NCBI RefSeq assembly: GCF_010093815.1 | Contig: NW_022985553.1 | Span: forward strand, 375,511 to 439,510 | From: Pseudovirgaria hyperparasitica | Lineage: Eukaryota > Ascomycota > Dothideomycetes > Acrospermales > Acrospermaceae | Length of the DNA stretch: 64,000 nt | Direction: 5' to 3' | Shown here: piece by piece, positions 37,407-46,330 of the stretch | Numbering within the stretch: position 1 is the stretch's first letter | Layout of the letters: each line of letters starts with the position of its first letter | Notes under the pieces: model-generated | Told to the model about the DNA's origin: nothing | Seen by the model: the letters and a program-made list of their open reading frames with translations, nothing else | Databases searched by the model: none | Translations under genes and position numbers: made by a program

Positions 37407-38552
37407 TCAAGTGGTCAAGACATCGGTATTGGTGTCCGATAGCCTCCACATGTACCACATGAAAAGGCTTCTGTACGGAGCGAACTTGGAGCTCATCTCT
37501 ACCATCTCCTTCTCTGTCATGTACTTCCATTTCCCACCTTTCGTGCGAAGCTTATTAACATCTCGTCCTGCAAGTACTGCCATTCCTCTTTGTATGCCCA
37601 AGTCTCCAGTACTGAAAACATCCATGCGCTTCAGAGCAAATGTTGCGAACATCTCAGCACTCCATGGTCCGATACCGCGGACTGTAACAAGCATGTGCAT
37701 GACTTCTTGATCTGTAGCCGAGACCAATTTCTGCGCACTGAGCTCGCCGCTGTTGAATTTCTCAGCAAGACCCTGGATGTACTCGGCCTTCCGTTGCGAC
37801 AGCCCTGCAGTACGGAGCTTCTCGATTGAGGTCTTGGCTATAGCTTCCGGCGATGGAAAGTAGTCCTTGGGAGGATTGGCATCAAAGAGAAGGACGAATT
37901 TCTTGCGAATCGATGAGGCTGCTGCCCCAGAGACTTGCTGGCCAATGATACCACTTGCAAGGCTCATGAAAGGGTCAATCACCTCCTTCAGTCCATCTGG
38001 ACTGAATATTTTGCAGTGATTACGTTCGATGATCGTTCTCAGTCTTGGGTCAATCTCAATCAGATGCTTGCAACCTTCTGCAAGCAGCGTTTCTGTTGAA
38101 GATGTCGGTGTCGGTAGAGGGACTGACCACTTCACTGGCGTCGTATTTGAGTAAGCAACAACTCGTGAACCACGGGGAGTCGAAAGGGGAGCATTCGCGG
38201 CGTGCGGATCGGCCGGTCGCGGTTGCAGGCTACTACTGCTTTGATTGACGGTGGGAAGAGCACCAGCGGCCATAAAATGCACATTTGACAGAGTTGGCGT
38301 AGGAGGTGGTGGCTTTGATGGTGACTCTTTCACAGTACGCCTACGTTTTGGATTGGGCGTTAATTCAGCTGCTAATTCCGACTTCACATATCCAGTAGGT
38401 ATACTTGAAGAGTCTTTACGCTTCTTGCTTGACGCAGCCTTCTTCATTGAGGCCCGATCAGTCTTCGACCTCAAGACTATGTCTTCTACGGGCAAGTCGT
38501 CCGCTGATTTGATCACATTCGTCGAGAGACGAGCTGAGCGACGAGTTGACAT
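37407..38552 (-). CDS. MAG1: DNA-3-methyladenine glycosylase (HhH-GPD, MAG1/AlkA type)
   Basis: The product is 381 residues and excises alkylated bases in base excision repair in the nucleus. The N-terminal about 150 residues are basic and Ser/Pro-rich (S-K-K-R-K and P-K-R-R-R clusters, likely nuclear localisation). The C-terminal 200 residues are the HhH-GPD domain: S-L-A-S-G-I-I-G-Q-Q-V-S at its start, the helix-hairpin-helix V-R-G-I-G-P-W-S-A, then S-T-G-D-L-G-I-Q-R-G with the catalytic Asp near residue 317, and Y-R-S-L-F-M-W-Y-M-W-R at the end. The chosen ATG has A at -3. An upstream in-frame ATG at 38,633 would add a 27-residue leader with some mitochondrial-targeting character. No intron is needed. 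Confidence 0.9.
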   Translation of the reverse strand: MSTRRSARLSTNVIKSADDLPVEDIVLRSKTDRASMKKAASSKKRKDSSSIPTGYVKSELAAELTPNPKRRRTVKESPSKPPPPTPTLSNVHFMAAGALPTVNQSSSSLQPRPADPHAANAPLSTPRGSRVVAYSNTTPVKWSVPLPTPTSSTETLLAEGCKHLIEIDPRLRTIIERNHCKIFSPDGLKEVIDPFMSLASGIIGQQVSGAAASSIRKKFVLLFDANPPKDYFPSPEAIAKTSIEKLRTAGLSQRKAEYIQGLAEKFNSGELSAQKLVSATDQEVMHMLVTVRGIGPWSAEMFATFALKRMDVFSTGDLGIQRGMAVLAGRDVNKLRTKGGKWKYMTEKEMVEMSSKFAPYRSLFMWYMWRLSDTNTDVLTT

Positions 38553-39255
38553 GGTTGCAGCACGAATCCGGAAATAGCCAGGGATTATTAAAGAGAGTTG
38601 TTGTAGAAGTTGATGAGGCATGCAGACGTTCATGCGACGAGAGAGACGCGGGACTCAGGAAGCTTGAGGCCGCCTGCAAGTAAGACGGGTATGACGCACG
38701 CAATCACCAATGCACGGGTGTCGCGTTAAAAGCCGACATGGAAATCTAACACGGTCTCGCGAAATCACGTGACAGCGTTAGATACTCAATCCAGCGTGGC
38801 ATGTAACGGTATGCTTTAGGTATGAGCTATTTGTGTGGGCATTTTAAAAATACAGCTTGATATAAGTGCTGGCACTTATTGGTAGTCTTTACGAACTAGC
38901 TGGCCATTCCTTTTCTCGATGAGATGTAATGCTCCTGTTCGAAATAATTACTCTTCATGACCGACACATGCCAGAGTCATCCAGAACACTGGTGCCTACT
39001 CCTACTTTCTACACCCAATAATTTGACAGTTTGTATGACCCACGTTTTCCCGTCCCATTGATGGGTAACGGACTCTTGCCGCGGACTGGCCTCGCGCTCG
39101 CGTGCTCAGTCGTGCCAATTAGGCGTGTGGGATTGAGGTCCTTGGCTGAACATATGCTAGACTCGTGATCTCCGCTCGATGTGATATTGCCCTGGACGCC
39201 CAGTAATTGTCCTCCAGACAGAGCTCGACTGTATTCATTGGGACGTTATCTTTTC
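38553..39255. other. Intergenic, upstream of MAG1
   Basis: About 700 bp of normal composition between the start of MAG1 and the end of the Cwf18 gene, which are transcribed in the same direction. No gene, RNA or repeat was recognised. It should contain the MAG1 promoter and the Cwf18 3' end. Confidence 0.6.
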
Positions 39256-39876
39256 TCAAGTAGGATCGGCCTCCTCAGCCTCTTCAGCCTCACGCTCGCG
39301 CTTCGCCTCCTCCTCTTCTTCCCTCTCACGCATATGCATCGCTTCTACCAAGACGTTCCCTTCCATTCCGACGTCTTCGTCTCCGTCCGCACTTTTGACA
39401 GCTTTGGCCTTCTTCGAAGCCTCAATCCTTTCCTTTACCAGTCTTGCAATCGCGTTGTCGGTTCTTGTGTTCAGTACTTCGAGTTTTTTGTCCAGATCCC
39501 GCTTCAGGTCCCAGTTTGGCTTCTTCGGCTGGAGTTTGAAGAGATCGAGCGGTTGACCAGCCTGCTCCTCGGCCTCAGCCGCAGCTCTCGTTTGCTCTGC
39601 AAGCGCTGCAGCTTGTTGCTCCAACGTGATGTTGTCACCAGCAGGATTGAATTCAAATCCTAATTTTGGGCCTCGTATCTCGGGGTCGTAGTTCCGACCT
39701 GACAGATAGCTGCTTGTTGAGCTTAGTGCTCCTGACACAGTCCCAGTCAGAGCAGTTGAGGTCCCATCTTCGTCACCGCGCTCATCGCTAGGTTGCTTAC
39801 GCTTCAAAGATCCTAATTTGGCTAGTCGGGCTTTTCGTTCTTGGGCAGCAGCGTCGAGTGTGGAGATCGACGACAT
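39256..39876 (-). CDS. cwf18: Cwf18-type pre-mRNA splicing factor (CCDC12 homologue)
   Basis: The product is 206 residues. The family marker P-K-K-P-N-W-D-L-K-R-D-L-D-K-K-L sits mid-protein. It is followed by a helix with L-N-T-R-T-D-N-A-I-A-R-L-V-K-E-R-I and preceded by an N-terminal A-A-Q-E-R-K-A-R-L-A-K-L helix. Cwf18/CCDC12 is a small coiled-coil component of the activated spliceosome associated with the Prp19/Cdc5 complex. The C-terminus is very acidic (runs of Glu). The ATG at 39,876 is the natural start and the length fits the family. The gene is divergent from the PPR gene, with starts about 280 bp apart. Confidence 0.9.
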   Translation of the reverse strand: MSSISTLDAAAQERKARLAKLGSLKRKQPSDERGDEDGTSTALTGTVSGALSSTSSYLSGRNYDPEIRGPKLGFEFNPAGDNITLEQQAAALAEQTRAAAEAEEQAGQPLDLFKLQPKKPNWDLKRDLDKKLEVLNTRTDNAIARLVKERIEASKKAKAVKSADGDEDVGMEGNVLVEAMHMREREEEEEAKREREAEEAEEADPT

Positions 39877-40152
39877 TTTGCATCAAGGTTCGTCGAGTTT
39901 TGGCAGTGGAGGAGCTTGAATTAGGTCTAACATGACTGGAGAAGAGTTTCGTGCCGCGGTGCTCGCTGGCCCGTGCACGCGACTCGAAAGTTCAGCGCTT
40001 CAAAACCTCTGCTGCGTTACCTTTGAACACTGCAATGCGCTCGCGACGCAACATTCTAACCTCTATTCACAACATCTACCATGCTATAGTGATCGTGGTA
40101 GACTACTTTGTATATACACAAATGCGACACCGACCTTCTCTGTCCGTACCTC
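39877..40152. promoter_or_regulatory. Shared divergent promoter, Cwf18 / PPR gene
   Basis: About 276 bp separate the two divergent start codons, so the promoters must overlap or be shared. No specific factor site was identified. Confidence 0.5.
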
Positions 40153-42759
40153 ATGCCCCGAGGTCCTGTTCCAGCAGTGTCCAGTCTTTGTGGCCATGAC
40201 TTGCAGACTGTATCATTCCTTGCTCCCCGACTCACTTTGGGACGTCCATCGACTCCCAGATCTTCCATACGACGCAACATCGATAATTGTCAACACGAAA
40301 ATGGTCCAATCCAGCCGCACCACCAGTCACAGCGGAATGCAGCTGCTTCAAGCTTCATTAATATTTCCACATTCATGCGCAGAACATTCTGTCGTTCTCT
40401 GACAAATGCTCCCGCGAGACGATACACACATTCTGATGTTTCTTCGAAGATCAGACGTACGTTCACTGGAGTATCGCCTATAGGCAATCAGAAGGCGACT
40501 GTGATGAAACGACGAGCTACTTTTGAAGAGGGGCTCAGGCCCGGACAATCACGAACTTCGATTCCATTCCTCTCGGATAGGCAACGCTTGTGGCGTGAAT
40601 GCATTGAAATACTTTCGAAAGGAGGAACGACCGAAGAGCTGCGTCTCAAATACAATCTCAAGGACGGTTACAGCTGGAGATGGACTAAAGGATATGGGGC
40701 CTTGAATTCGATCTGGGATCCTTGGCCCCTGGACCGCCCATTCGTAACTTCTCCCGAATTCCACCCCAAGGTTAAGCAGTGGGTGCAGCTTCTGTGGGAA
40801 GGCGAGCCAGACCGTGAAACTTTTGCTGGGAGATGGCATACTTTGGTTGTAAATTGGAAAGCAGCTAACGGCTATAGCAATGCGGAAGTTGTCGAGCTCC
40901 TTTTGTGGCTGCTCTATGATGACATTCCGCGAGCAATGCAATTGCTCGAAATGTGGACCGCAAGCAATTCTAGAGCTCCCGCTCATGTCATTGCGGATGC
41001 CATTTGGTACATCGCAAGAGTCGAAAGAGCTCGCCAAGTACAAGGCCATGCTCATGATGAGAGATTCATTCCGACGTTCTGGACACTATGGAAACAATGT
41101 CAACTTCTGCCTTATCGCATGCATCCCAACCTATTATTTCTTCTAGACTTATTGTCATCTGAGGAACAAGCTCAGAAACTTTATGATGGGCCGGATTCCA
41201 AATATATCCCTCAGTATCCCAATATGCAACTCAGGCTGGCGAAAGAACATGCGCTTCTCGGTCATGTTCCACAATGTATGGGTGCCCTGAAAAGGGCGTT
41301 TGACGCAGGTTTGGACAAACGAAACCCCTGGATTCTTCAATCCTGTTCGTTTGTAGTCAAACATCTTCCTCTGTCGTTGGAGGATCGATACGAGTCCATT
41401 TCTGAAATTGTGGCTTTGCTCGAACAGTACGAGCTGAAGCACAATATAATGTATTATAATAACATCATGCTGCAGGCCATCCGGGCTGCAGAGAAAGCTC
41501 GAGGCCCTTTCGAAAGGTATCAGCAGAGCACTAATATCCCCGATGGTCTTGCAACGGCATTGGAAACTTTCAACATGATTAGGGACCACGGCATCGAACC
41601 AGATGATTGCACGTATGGCATTGTTCTCAGAGGGTGCAACCTGTCCGATCGCAAGGATCTTCACGACGGCATAGTACAAGTCTGTGCGAAAGAGGCTCGA
41701 AAGTCGGGTAACGTGCAGACTGCTATCGAGTACTTTCACTACCTTTTTCGATATCACAGGATCTGGAAAACTCCCGGGATTTTCAAAGTCCTGGTGGAAG
41801 AATATCGTAAATTCTTCCACTTGTCCCCACTTAAAACTCTCGGCTTCATCGGCGACAAAGAATATGAGAACACGCAGGACCAACAAGCGCCCAAACCTGT
41901 CATCTTGATAATGCTTCTTGCGCGCCTTGGTGAGACCGCAAATGACCCATCTGCTGAAAAATGGCTTTACAGTCGCTACCTCGACTTCCGCGCCGCCATC
42001 ACCACTGCAAACCAGGATCTTGCCCCCCTGATCGAAACACCACACGCACACAACGCGTACATGCATGCCTGGTGCCGCCACCCAGGCCTCCTCAAACAAG
42101 CCCCATCCATCATCCAAGACATGTCTGCCGAGATCCCGTCTGCCAACCTATACATAAAAAGCCTAGGCCGCCACTTGCGCCCTGCAAAAGCAGACATCGT
42201 CAGCTGGAACATACTCATCAACGGCTTTATGCAACACGGCCAGCCCGCCGTTGCAGAGAAACTGAGAGAGATGATCAAGGACCGTGGCTTGGAGCCTACG
42301 GCCGTGACCTGGAGCACGCTTGCGACAGGCTACGCGGCGCTGCAAAACGCAGAGGCCGCGGCGCACATGCTTCGGCTGGGCGAGGCCGATGACAAGTTGG
42401 ACAATGAGCATATGTCGTTTGCGCTGTGGCTTGTCATGAAGAAAATTCGTGATCGTCCGGCGCTTATGAAAGCGTTGGACAATACTGCGACCCAGAAGCC
42501 GAGACCTGTCCTAGATATGAGCAGCGTGCAGATATCGGTGCCTTCTGAATGTGTGGAAGGAGACAAGAACCTAGGTGACGAAAAACCAAGTGATCAGCGA
42601 CCAAGTGACAAAAATCTAGATGACGAGGGATATCATGTTGAAGACTTCGCTGAGGTTGCCGGGACTTACTTTAACAGGCATGATAGCTTGTCGACAGGTG
42701 AACATCAGGAAGCGTTTGAGTCGGACGTGTCAGTGCCGAGATCATTTGATAGTGTATAA
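40153..42759 (+). CDS. Mitochondrial pentatricopeptide-repeat protein
   Basis: This is a single-exon gene, 868 residues from the ATG at 40,153. PPR-like helical pairs are visible, for example A-L-E-T-F-N-M-I-R-D-H-G-I-E-P-D-D-C-T-Y and V-S-W-N-I-L-I-N-G-F followed by G-L-E-P-T-A-V-T-W-S. PPR proteins bind organellar RNA and act in processing, stability or translation. The first about 110 residues are basic, Ser/Arg-rich and poor in acids, as in a mitochondrial leader. An internal ATG at 40,375 starts another plausible leader (M-R-R-T-F-C-R-S-L), so the true start is uncertain. The last about 80 residues are acidic and low-complexity. The exact target RNA cannot be told from the sequence. Confidence 0.87.
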   Translation: MPRGPVPAVSSLCGHDLQTVSFLAPRLTLGRPSTPRSSIRRNIDNCQHENGPIQPHHQSQRNAAASSFINISTFMRRTFCRSLTNAPARRYTHSDVSSKIRRTFTGVSPIGNQKATVMKRRATFEEGLRPGQSRTSIPFLSDRQRLWRECIEILSKGGTTEELRLKYNLKDGYSWRWTKGYGALNSIWDPWPLDRPFVTSPEFHPKVKQWVQLLWEGEPDRETFAGRWHTLVVNWKAANGYSNAEVVELLLWLLYDDIPRAMQLLEMWTASNSRAPAHVIADAIWYIARVERARQVQGHAHDERFIPTFWTLWKQCQLLPYRMHPNLLFLLDLLSSEEQAQKLYDGPDSKYIPQYPNMQLRLAKEHALLGHVPQCMGALKRAFDAGLDKRNPWILQSCSFVVKHLPLSLEDRYESISEIVALLEQYELKHNIMYYNNIMLQAIRAAEKARGPFERYQQSTNIPDGLATALETFNMIRDHGIEPDDCTYGIVLRGCNLSDRKDLHDGIVQVCAKEARKSGNVQTAIEYFHYLFRYHRIWKTPGIFKVLVEEYRKFFHLSPLKTLGFIGDKEYENTQDQQAPKPVILIMLLARLGETANDPSAEKWLYSRYLDFRAAITTANQDLAPLIETPHAHNAYMHAWCRHPGLLKQAPSIIQDMSAEIPSANLYIKSLGRHLRPAKADIVSWNILINGFMQHGQPAVAEKLREMIKDRGLEPTAVTWSTLATGYAALQNAEAAAHMLRLGEADDKLDNEHMSFALWLVMKKIRDRPALMKALDNTATQKPRPVLDMSSVQISVPSECVEGDKNLGDEKPSDQRPSDKNLDDEGYHVEDFAEVAGTYFNRHDSLSTGEHQEAFESDVSVPRSFDSV

Positions 42760-42822
42760 TAGTATATGTGTACAGCGGACATAGACACACTTTTGTCAAA
42801 TATGAATCACACCTGAATTATC

Positions 42823-45027
42823 TCATAGCCTGAACGCCCCCGCAGTCCGCCTCGTATCATTGCCCTTGACCTGGCTCCCATCCACGTTAGTCAGTTCACC
42901 TTTCTTCCCAATAATCTTGACGCCACCCCTCTTCAGAGCTCCTACGACCTCCTTCTCCTGCTCCTTCTTTCCTGCTTTCTTCACAACCTCCTTCCCGTCC
43001 CGCCCTACCATGACAACCGCCTCATTCGCCTTTTCCTTCTTCGCCCTCTCCTTCGCCCGCCTCCGCCGCCTTGCCTTGTCTTCCCGTTCCATCTCCTCTT
43101 GTGCAACAGGCATCCCGCCCCGCGTGACAATCTCGCCACCAATCTTCTCCTGCCCAGGCTTGTAGACTTCCTGTGGTGCGAGCTGACTTGCGGAGCCCAT
43201 GTCCGTACCTGCCGTCGGCCGCGCGTCTTCCAAGGATAGCGCAGGCGCGTCGACACGGATCTCGAGCGAGGGAGCGGCGGGCTTGGGCCGGTAGTGGTAG
43301 CTACACAGAGCATCCAGGCTGCGACTTACACTATTCCATAGATTGCTGATCTCGTCATGTGCAGCTTCGATTTTTGCATCGGCGGCGGATACATATGCCG
43401 GGTCTGTCTTGGCGAGATGTTCTTCCTCGTAGATTTCGCCGAGGCCTTTTGCGCTCTTTGTGTCCGGAAGATCCACCAGTCCTCGGCGTTTGGGGCCTGT
43501 AGCGAGGTCATCGGGTCTGCGACGTATGAGTTCGTCGAATTCTGAGGATAGGATGCGGCGCTTGATCAGCGCCTCAATATCTTCAGATACTTCGGCGGTG
43601 ATTACGGGCACGGGCTTGCCAGCTCGCTCGAAGTCGAGATCTTCTTCGAGTAGGGAATTTATTGGGCGATCAGTCGCACGAGCTTCACCTGACAGTGTCC
43701 AGGAACGTTTTGCGACGTTTTCGGCTTCCAGTTTGCGAATTTCTTCGGCGATTTTAGCTTGCCGTCGCTCATGGGTGGAACGGCGTGATACTGGGTCGCC
43801 AGGATCCAGCTCTTCGAGCTCCGATTCTTCGCCTTCGTCGTCTTCATCTGAGAAGAGATCACGATGAACATCGGCCATAGCGCGTTCGATATCAGCTTGA
43901 TCATTCTCTGCTGTCGTACCATCCGTGATAGAGCCAGCCCCCTCCTTGGCAGGGAAATTGTGCGGATTTGGCCGACCACGTTTTTTCTTGTTTTTGCCCC
44001 CTTTCTTGGAGGCCGGAGGAGCAAAGAAATCGGCATACAGGATATTATTAGCATTAGTAAGACCATTAATGTCTCCTGCATCCATATCCTCATCATCGTC
44101 GTCCATATCGCTTGCTCCTTCAGGAGCATCAAGGTTCATGTTACCGAAAGCTGGAGCACCCTCGTCTTCGTCGTCCCCGTCATCGTCAAGTTTCATAACA
44201 CCATTCGTAAGAGACACGTTCCCTCCAGCAAGCGGGTCAGCAAAGAAATCGATCTCTTCGTCCTCGTCGTCTTCTTGTGGATTTTGCTGTTCCATGAGTT
44301 GTGACTGCTTATTGAAAGTGTCTATCGAAAAGAAGCCATCGTTCAGTCCAAATTTGTCCGATACAAATTCTTCCGCTGGTGTGTCATCTACGTCTTCTTC
44401 GTCTGATAGACCGTTCTCGAGTCCTTCCATTCCGTCCATGTTTTCCTCGTCGCTTTCGTTGGAACCATCGATTAGATCTCCAGCATCCGAGGCAAGGACT
44501 TCTTCCTCCTGTTCCTGTTCACCATCCCCAAGCTCGTCAATAAAATCCTCGCGATCAGAACCATCTTCTTCGCCATCATCATCCTGATCTTCTGAAACTG
44601 AATTTACCGCCCCATCGGCGTCCAAATTCTGCTCAGCCAACGCCCTGACAACCTCCTCCTGTGTAGCATCGATGACCCTCCTCGCCTGCTCCCACACTTG
44701 CTCACACTTAAATCCCTCCACATATACCTTTTTCATCCGCAACATATCCTCTGTACTACCATTCTCGCCCCTCTTCCTCTTTTTACGCATCTCATTCTGG
44801 CGTTGCTCTTGCGCCGCAGTAACACCTGAAGCTAGTGGATCAAGCAATTGCTTCGCGAGCGCAAGTGCAGACGCGTGTAAATTTTTGTGCGGCTGTAGGA
44901 ATTCAAGAGGTTGCTGGGAGAGAGTGGTGAGCAGTACATCGGCGAGCGGGCTACGGATGTCCATGGTTGCGGCAGACAGGGTGTGGGAGGATGTTGATGT
45001 GGGCGGGGAAAAGGATGGGGCCGGCAT
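42823..45027 (-). CDS. MPP10: U3 snoRNP protein Mpp10
   Basis: The product is 734 residues, a component of the SSU processome that forms a subcomplex with Imp3 and Imp4 and is needed for early 18S rRNA cleavages in the nucleolus. Long Asp/Glu-rich tracts fill residues about 145-410. The diagnostic Mpp10 core follows: W-T-L-S-G-E-A-R-A-T-D-R-P-I-N-S-L-L-E, then D-L-D-F-E-R-A-G-K-P-V-P-V-I-T. A basic Lys/Arg-rich tail closes the protein. The first ATG is at 45,027. The second, at 44,964 (M-D-I-R-S-P), has a stronger context and may be used. The 3' end is only 63 bp from the PPR gene's stop, a convergent pair. Confidence 0.93.
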   Translation of the reverse strand: MPAPSFSPPTSTSSHTLSAATMDIRSPLADVLLTTLSQQPLEFLQPHKNLHASALALAKQLLDPLASGVTAAQEQRQNEMRKKRKRGENGSTEDMLRMKKVYVEGFKCEQVWEQARRVIDATQEEVVRALAEQNLDADGAVNSVSEDQDDDGEEDGSDREDFIDELGDGEQEQEEEVLASDAGDLIDGSNESDEENMDGMEGLENGLSDEEDVDDTPAEEFVSDKFGLNDGFFSIDTFNKQSQLMEQQNPQEDDEDEEIDFFADPLAGGNVSLTNGVMKLDDDGDDEDEGAPAFGNMNLDAPEGASDMDDDDEDMDAGDINGLTNANNILYADFFAPPASKKGGKNKKKRGRPNPHNFPAKEGAGSITDGTTAENDQADIERAMADVHRDLFSDEDDEGEESELEELDPGDPVSRRSTHERRQAKIAEEIRKLEAENVAKRSWTLSGEARATDRPINSLLEEDLDFERAGKPVPVITAEVSEDIEALIKRRILSSEFDELIRRRPDDLATGPKRRGLVDLPDTKSAKGLGEIYEEEHLAKTDPAYVSAADAKIEAAHDEISNLWNSVSRSLDALCSYHYRPKPAAPSLEIRVDAPALSLEDARPTAGTDMGSASQLAPQEVYKPGQEKIGGEIVTRGGMPVAQEEMEREDKARRRRRAKERAKKEKANEAVVMVGRDGKEVVKKAGKKEQEKEVVGALKRGGVKIIGKKGELTNVDGSQVKGNDTRRTAGAFRL

Positions 45028-45393
45028 GAGTTTTGTAGATTACAGAGCCCAGCTATGTGCAAGCTGAGCAATTTCTCGAAAGTGTCCCGGTCGTAAAATT
45101 CGTCGAAAGTGTATTGTATTAACATGTAGACGAGCTGGGAAAAAGTTCATGGCGGAAATTTTGAAGTACCGCCGAGAAATGCCCGTGCGCCGCCCAAGAG
45201 CTCAGTCGTCCTCGACGGCGATGGATAGCCGCACTTTATTCTACAGCTCCATATACGACTTTGACCTGCTCTACTTGATGACCCGCATAGCCACCAGCGT
45301 CTGGTTGCTCGCATAGAGACAATTGGCCAAAAGTATTGCCGCTTACTGCACCCTAAATCGAGCATCGAAGGGAAAAGACCCTTCTCTCACGCT
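45028..45393. promoter_or_regulatory. Shared divergent promoter, MPP10 / MIC12
   Basis: About 366 bp lie between the divergent starts of a ribosome-biogenesis gene and a mitochondrial inner-membrane gene. No other gene fits in the interval. No specific binding site was identified. Confidence 0.5.
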
Positions 45394-45824
45394 ATGGGCT
45401 TCACAACAGGCTTCGTACGTTCATGTCCCTCAAACCTCGAGAAGATCGAGGTCTAACCATAGTTGTATAGCTCGGTGGTGTAACCCTCACGACCTCAATT
45501 CTTTATCTCGCGTCCGCGCTTCATACACAGACCCGCGCGCGCCAACGCGAACTTCTCCGGCAGCAACGCCTTGTACTCTACAACATTGTCGACCCACAAC
45601 CCGAAATTGAACTACCCACGCGGCGAGAAGTCCAGGTAGGTGTCGTGGAACAAGCGAAGGACGGTTGGAACCGCGAACTGGAGAAGGCCGTGCGGTGGGC
45701 ACAAGAGAAAGACTGGGCACTACTCAGACAGGGGCTCGAGGAGGATGTGGCTCGATTATGGAGCAGGGTGAAGGCGAGTACGGAGAAGAAGGCGGGTGAG
45801 GTCGTGGAGAAGGCTACGAAGTGA
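45394..45824 (+). CDS. MIC12: MICOS complex subunit MIC12
   Basis: This two-exon gene has exon 1 at 45,394-45,414, a 56-nt intron at 45,415-45,470 (GTACGT...CTAAC...TATAG) and exon 2 at 45,471-45,824, giving 124 residues. The short first exon encodes M-G-F-T-T-G-F, joined to L-G-G-V-T-L-T-T-S-I-L-Y-L. That is the glycine-containing membrane segment typical of fungal Mic12 (Aim5/Fmp51). A basic Q-R-E-L-L-R-Q-Q-R segment and a long amphipathic C-terminal helix with W-x-R-E-L-E and W-A-L-L-R-Q-G-L follow. Mic12 couples Mic10 and Mic60 subcomplexes at crista junctions of the inner mitochondrial membrane. The frame is continuous across the splice and the length fits the family. No long single open frame reveals this gene. 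Confidence 0.88.
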
Positions 45825-46330
45825 GGATGAAAGGGGCAGTGGATTCTCGCAACTTTACAATTAGGGGTCAGCAATGCAGTGAAGTCTTCACAAATTTAGC
45901 TATACATCATTATCTGCACAAGTGTCTTCATCATTGCTTAACATGCAATTATAGTATTCATCACAGCTATAACCAGGTCACACATGGCGATATGCAGAAT
46001 CACTTAGGTAGGTGTGCAGGAGATGGAATAAATGACGCAGTACGAATTGCATATGTAGTTTTTCCCGGGTATCGATATCCATGGAATGATTCGCAATCGT
46101 GCATGAAGAAAAGTGAAGAAAACTCGTATCAACTAACTAAGGGTAGCCCGGGTAATTTACCCATTCTAACCACACGAGGCCAGTTCCGGTGTCATCAGCG
46201 CCAGAAATGCAGCGAAATCGAGTTACTTTTGGGCCATGCGATGGATGCTGTCCCAGTCCCGGACGCCGTGTATTGACAACTCCATTAATAATCTACTCAT
46301 GTGGTAGTCCAATTCGAAAGCATCAGACGC
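45825..46330. other. Intergenic between convergent MIC12 and R3H genes
   Basis: About 500 bp between two converging genes. An open frame of about 150 codons runs through it without a recognisable domain. It overlaps the end of MIC12 and begins at a GTG, so it is taken as untranslated 3' sequence. Confidence 0.5.

Noticed and set aside
40549-42117. Long minus-strand open frames (up to 320 codons) across the PPR gene
   Set aside because: They mirror the PPR coding strand, have no recognisable domain, and the plus-strand product has clear family features.
43925-44587. A 220-codon Ser-rich plus-strand frame
   Set aside because: It is the antisense image of the Asp/Glu-rich part of Mpp10, where GAT/GAA codons give Ser-rich complements.
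45821-46276. A 151-codon plus-strand frame after MIC12
   Set aside because: It begins at GTG, overlaps the MIC12 end in another frame, and has no recognisable feature; likely 3' untranslated sequence.
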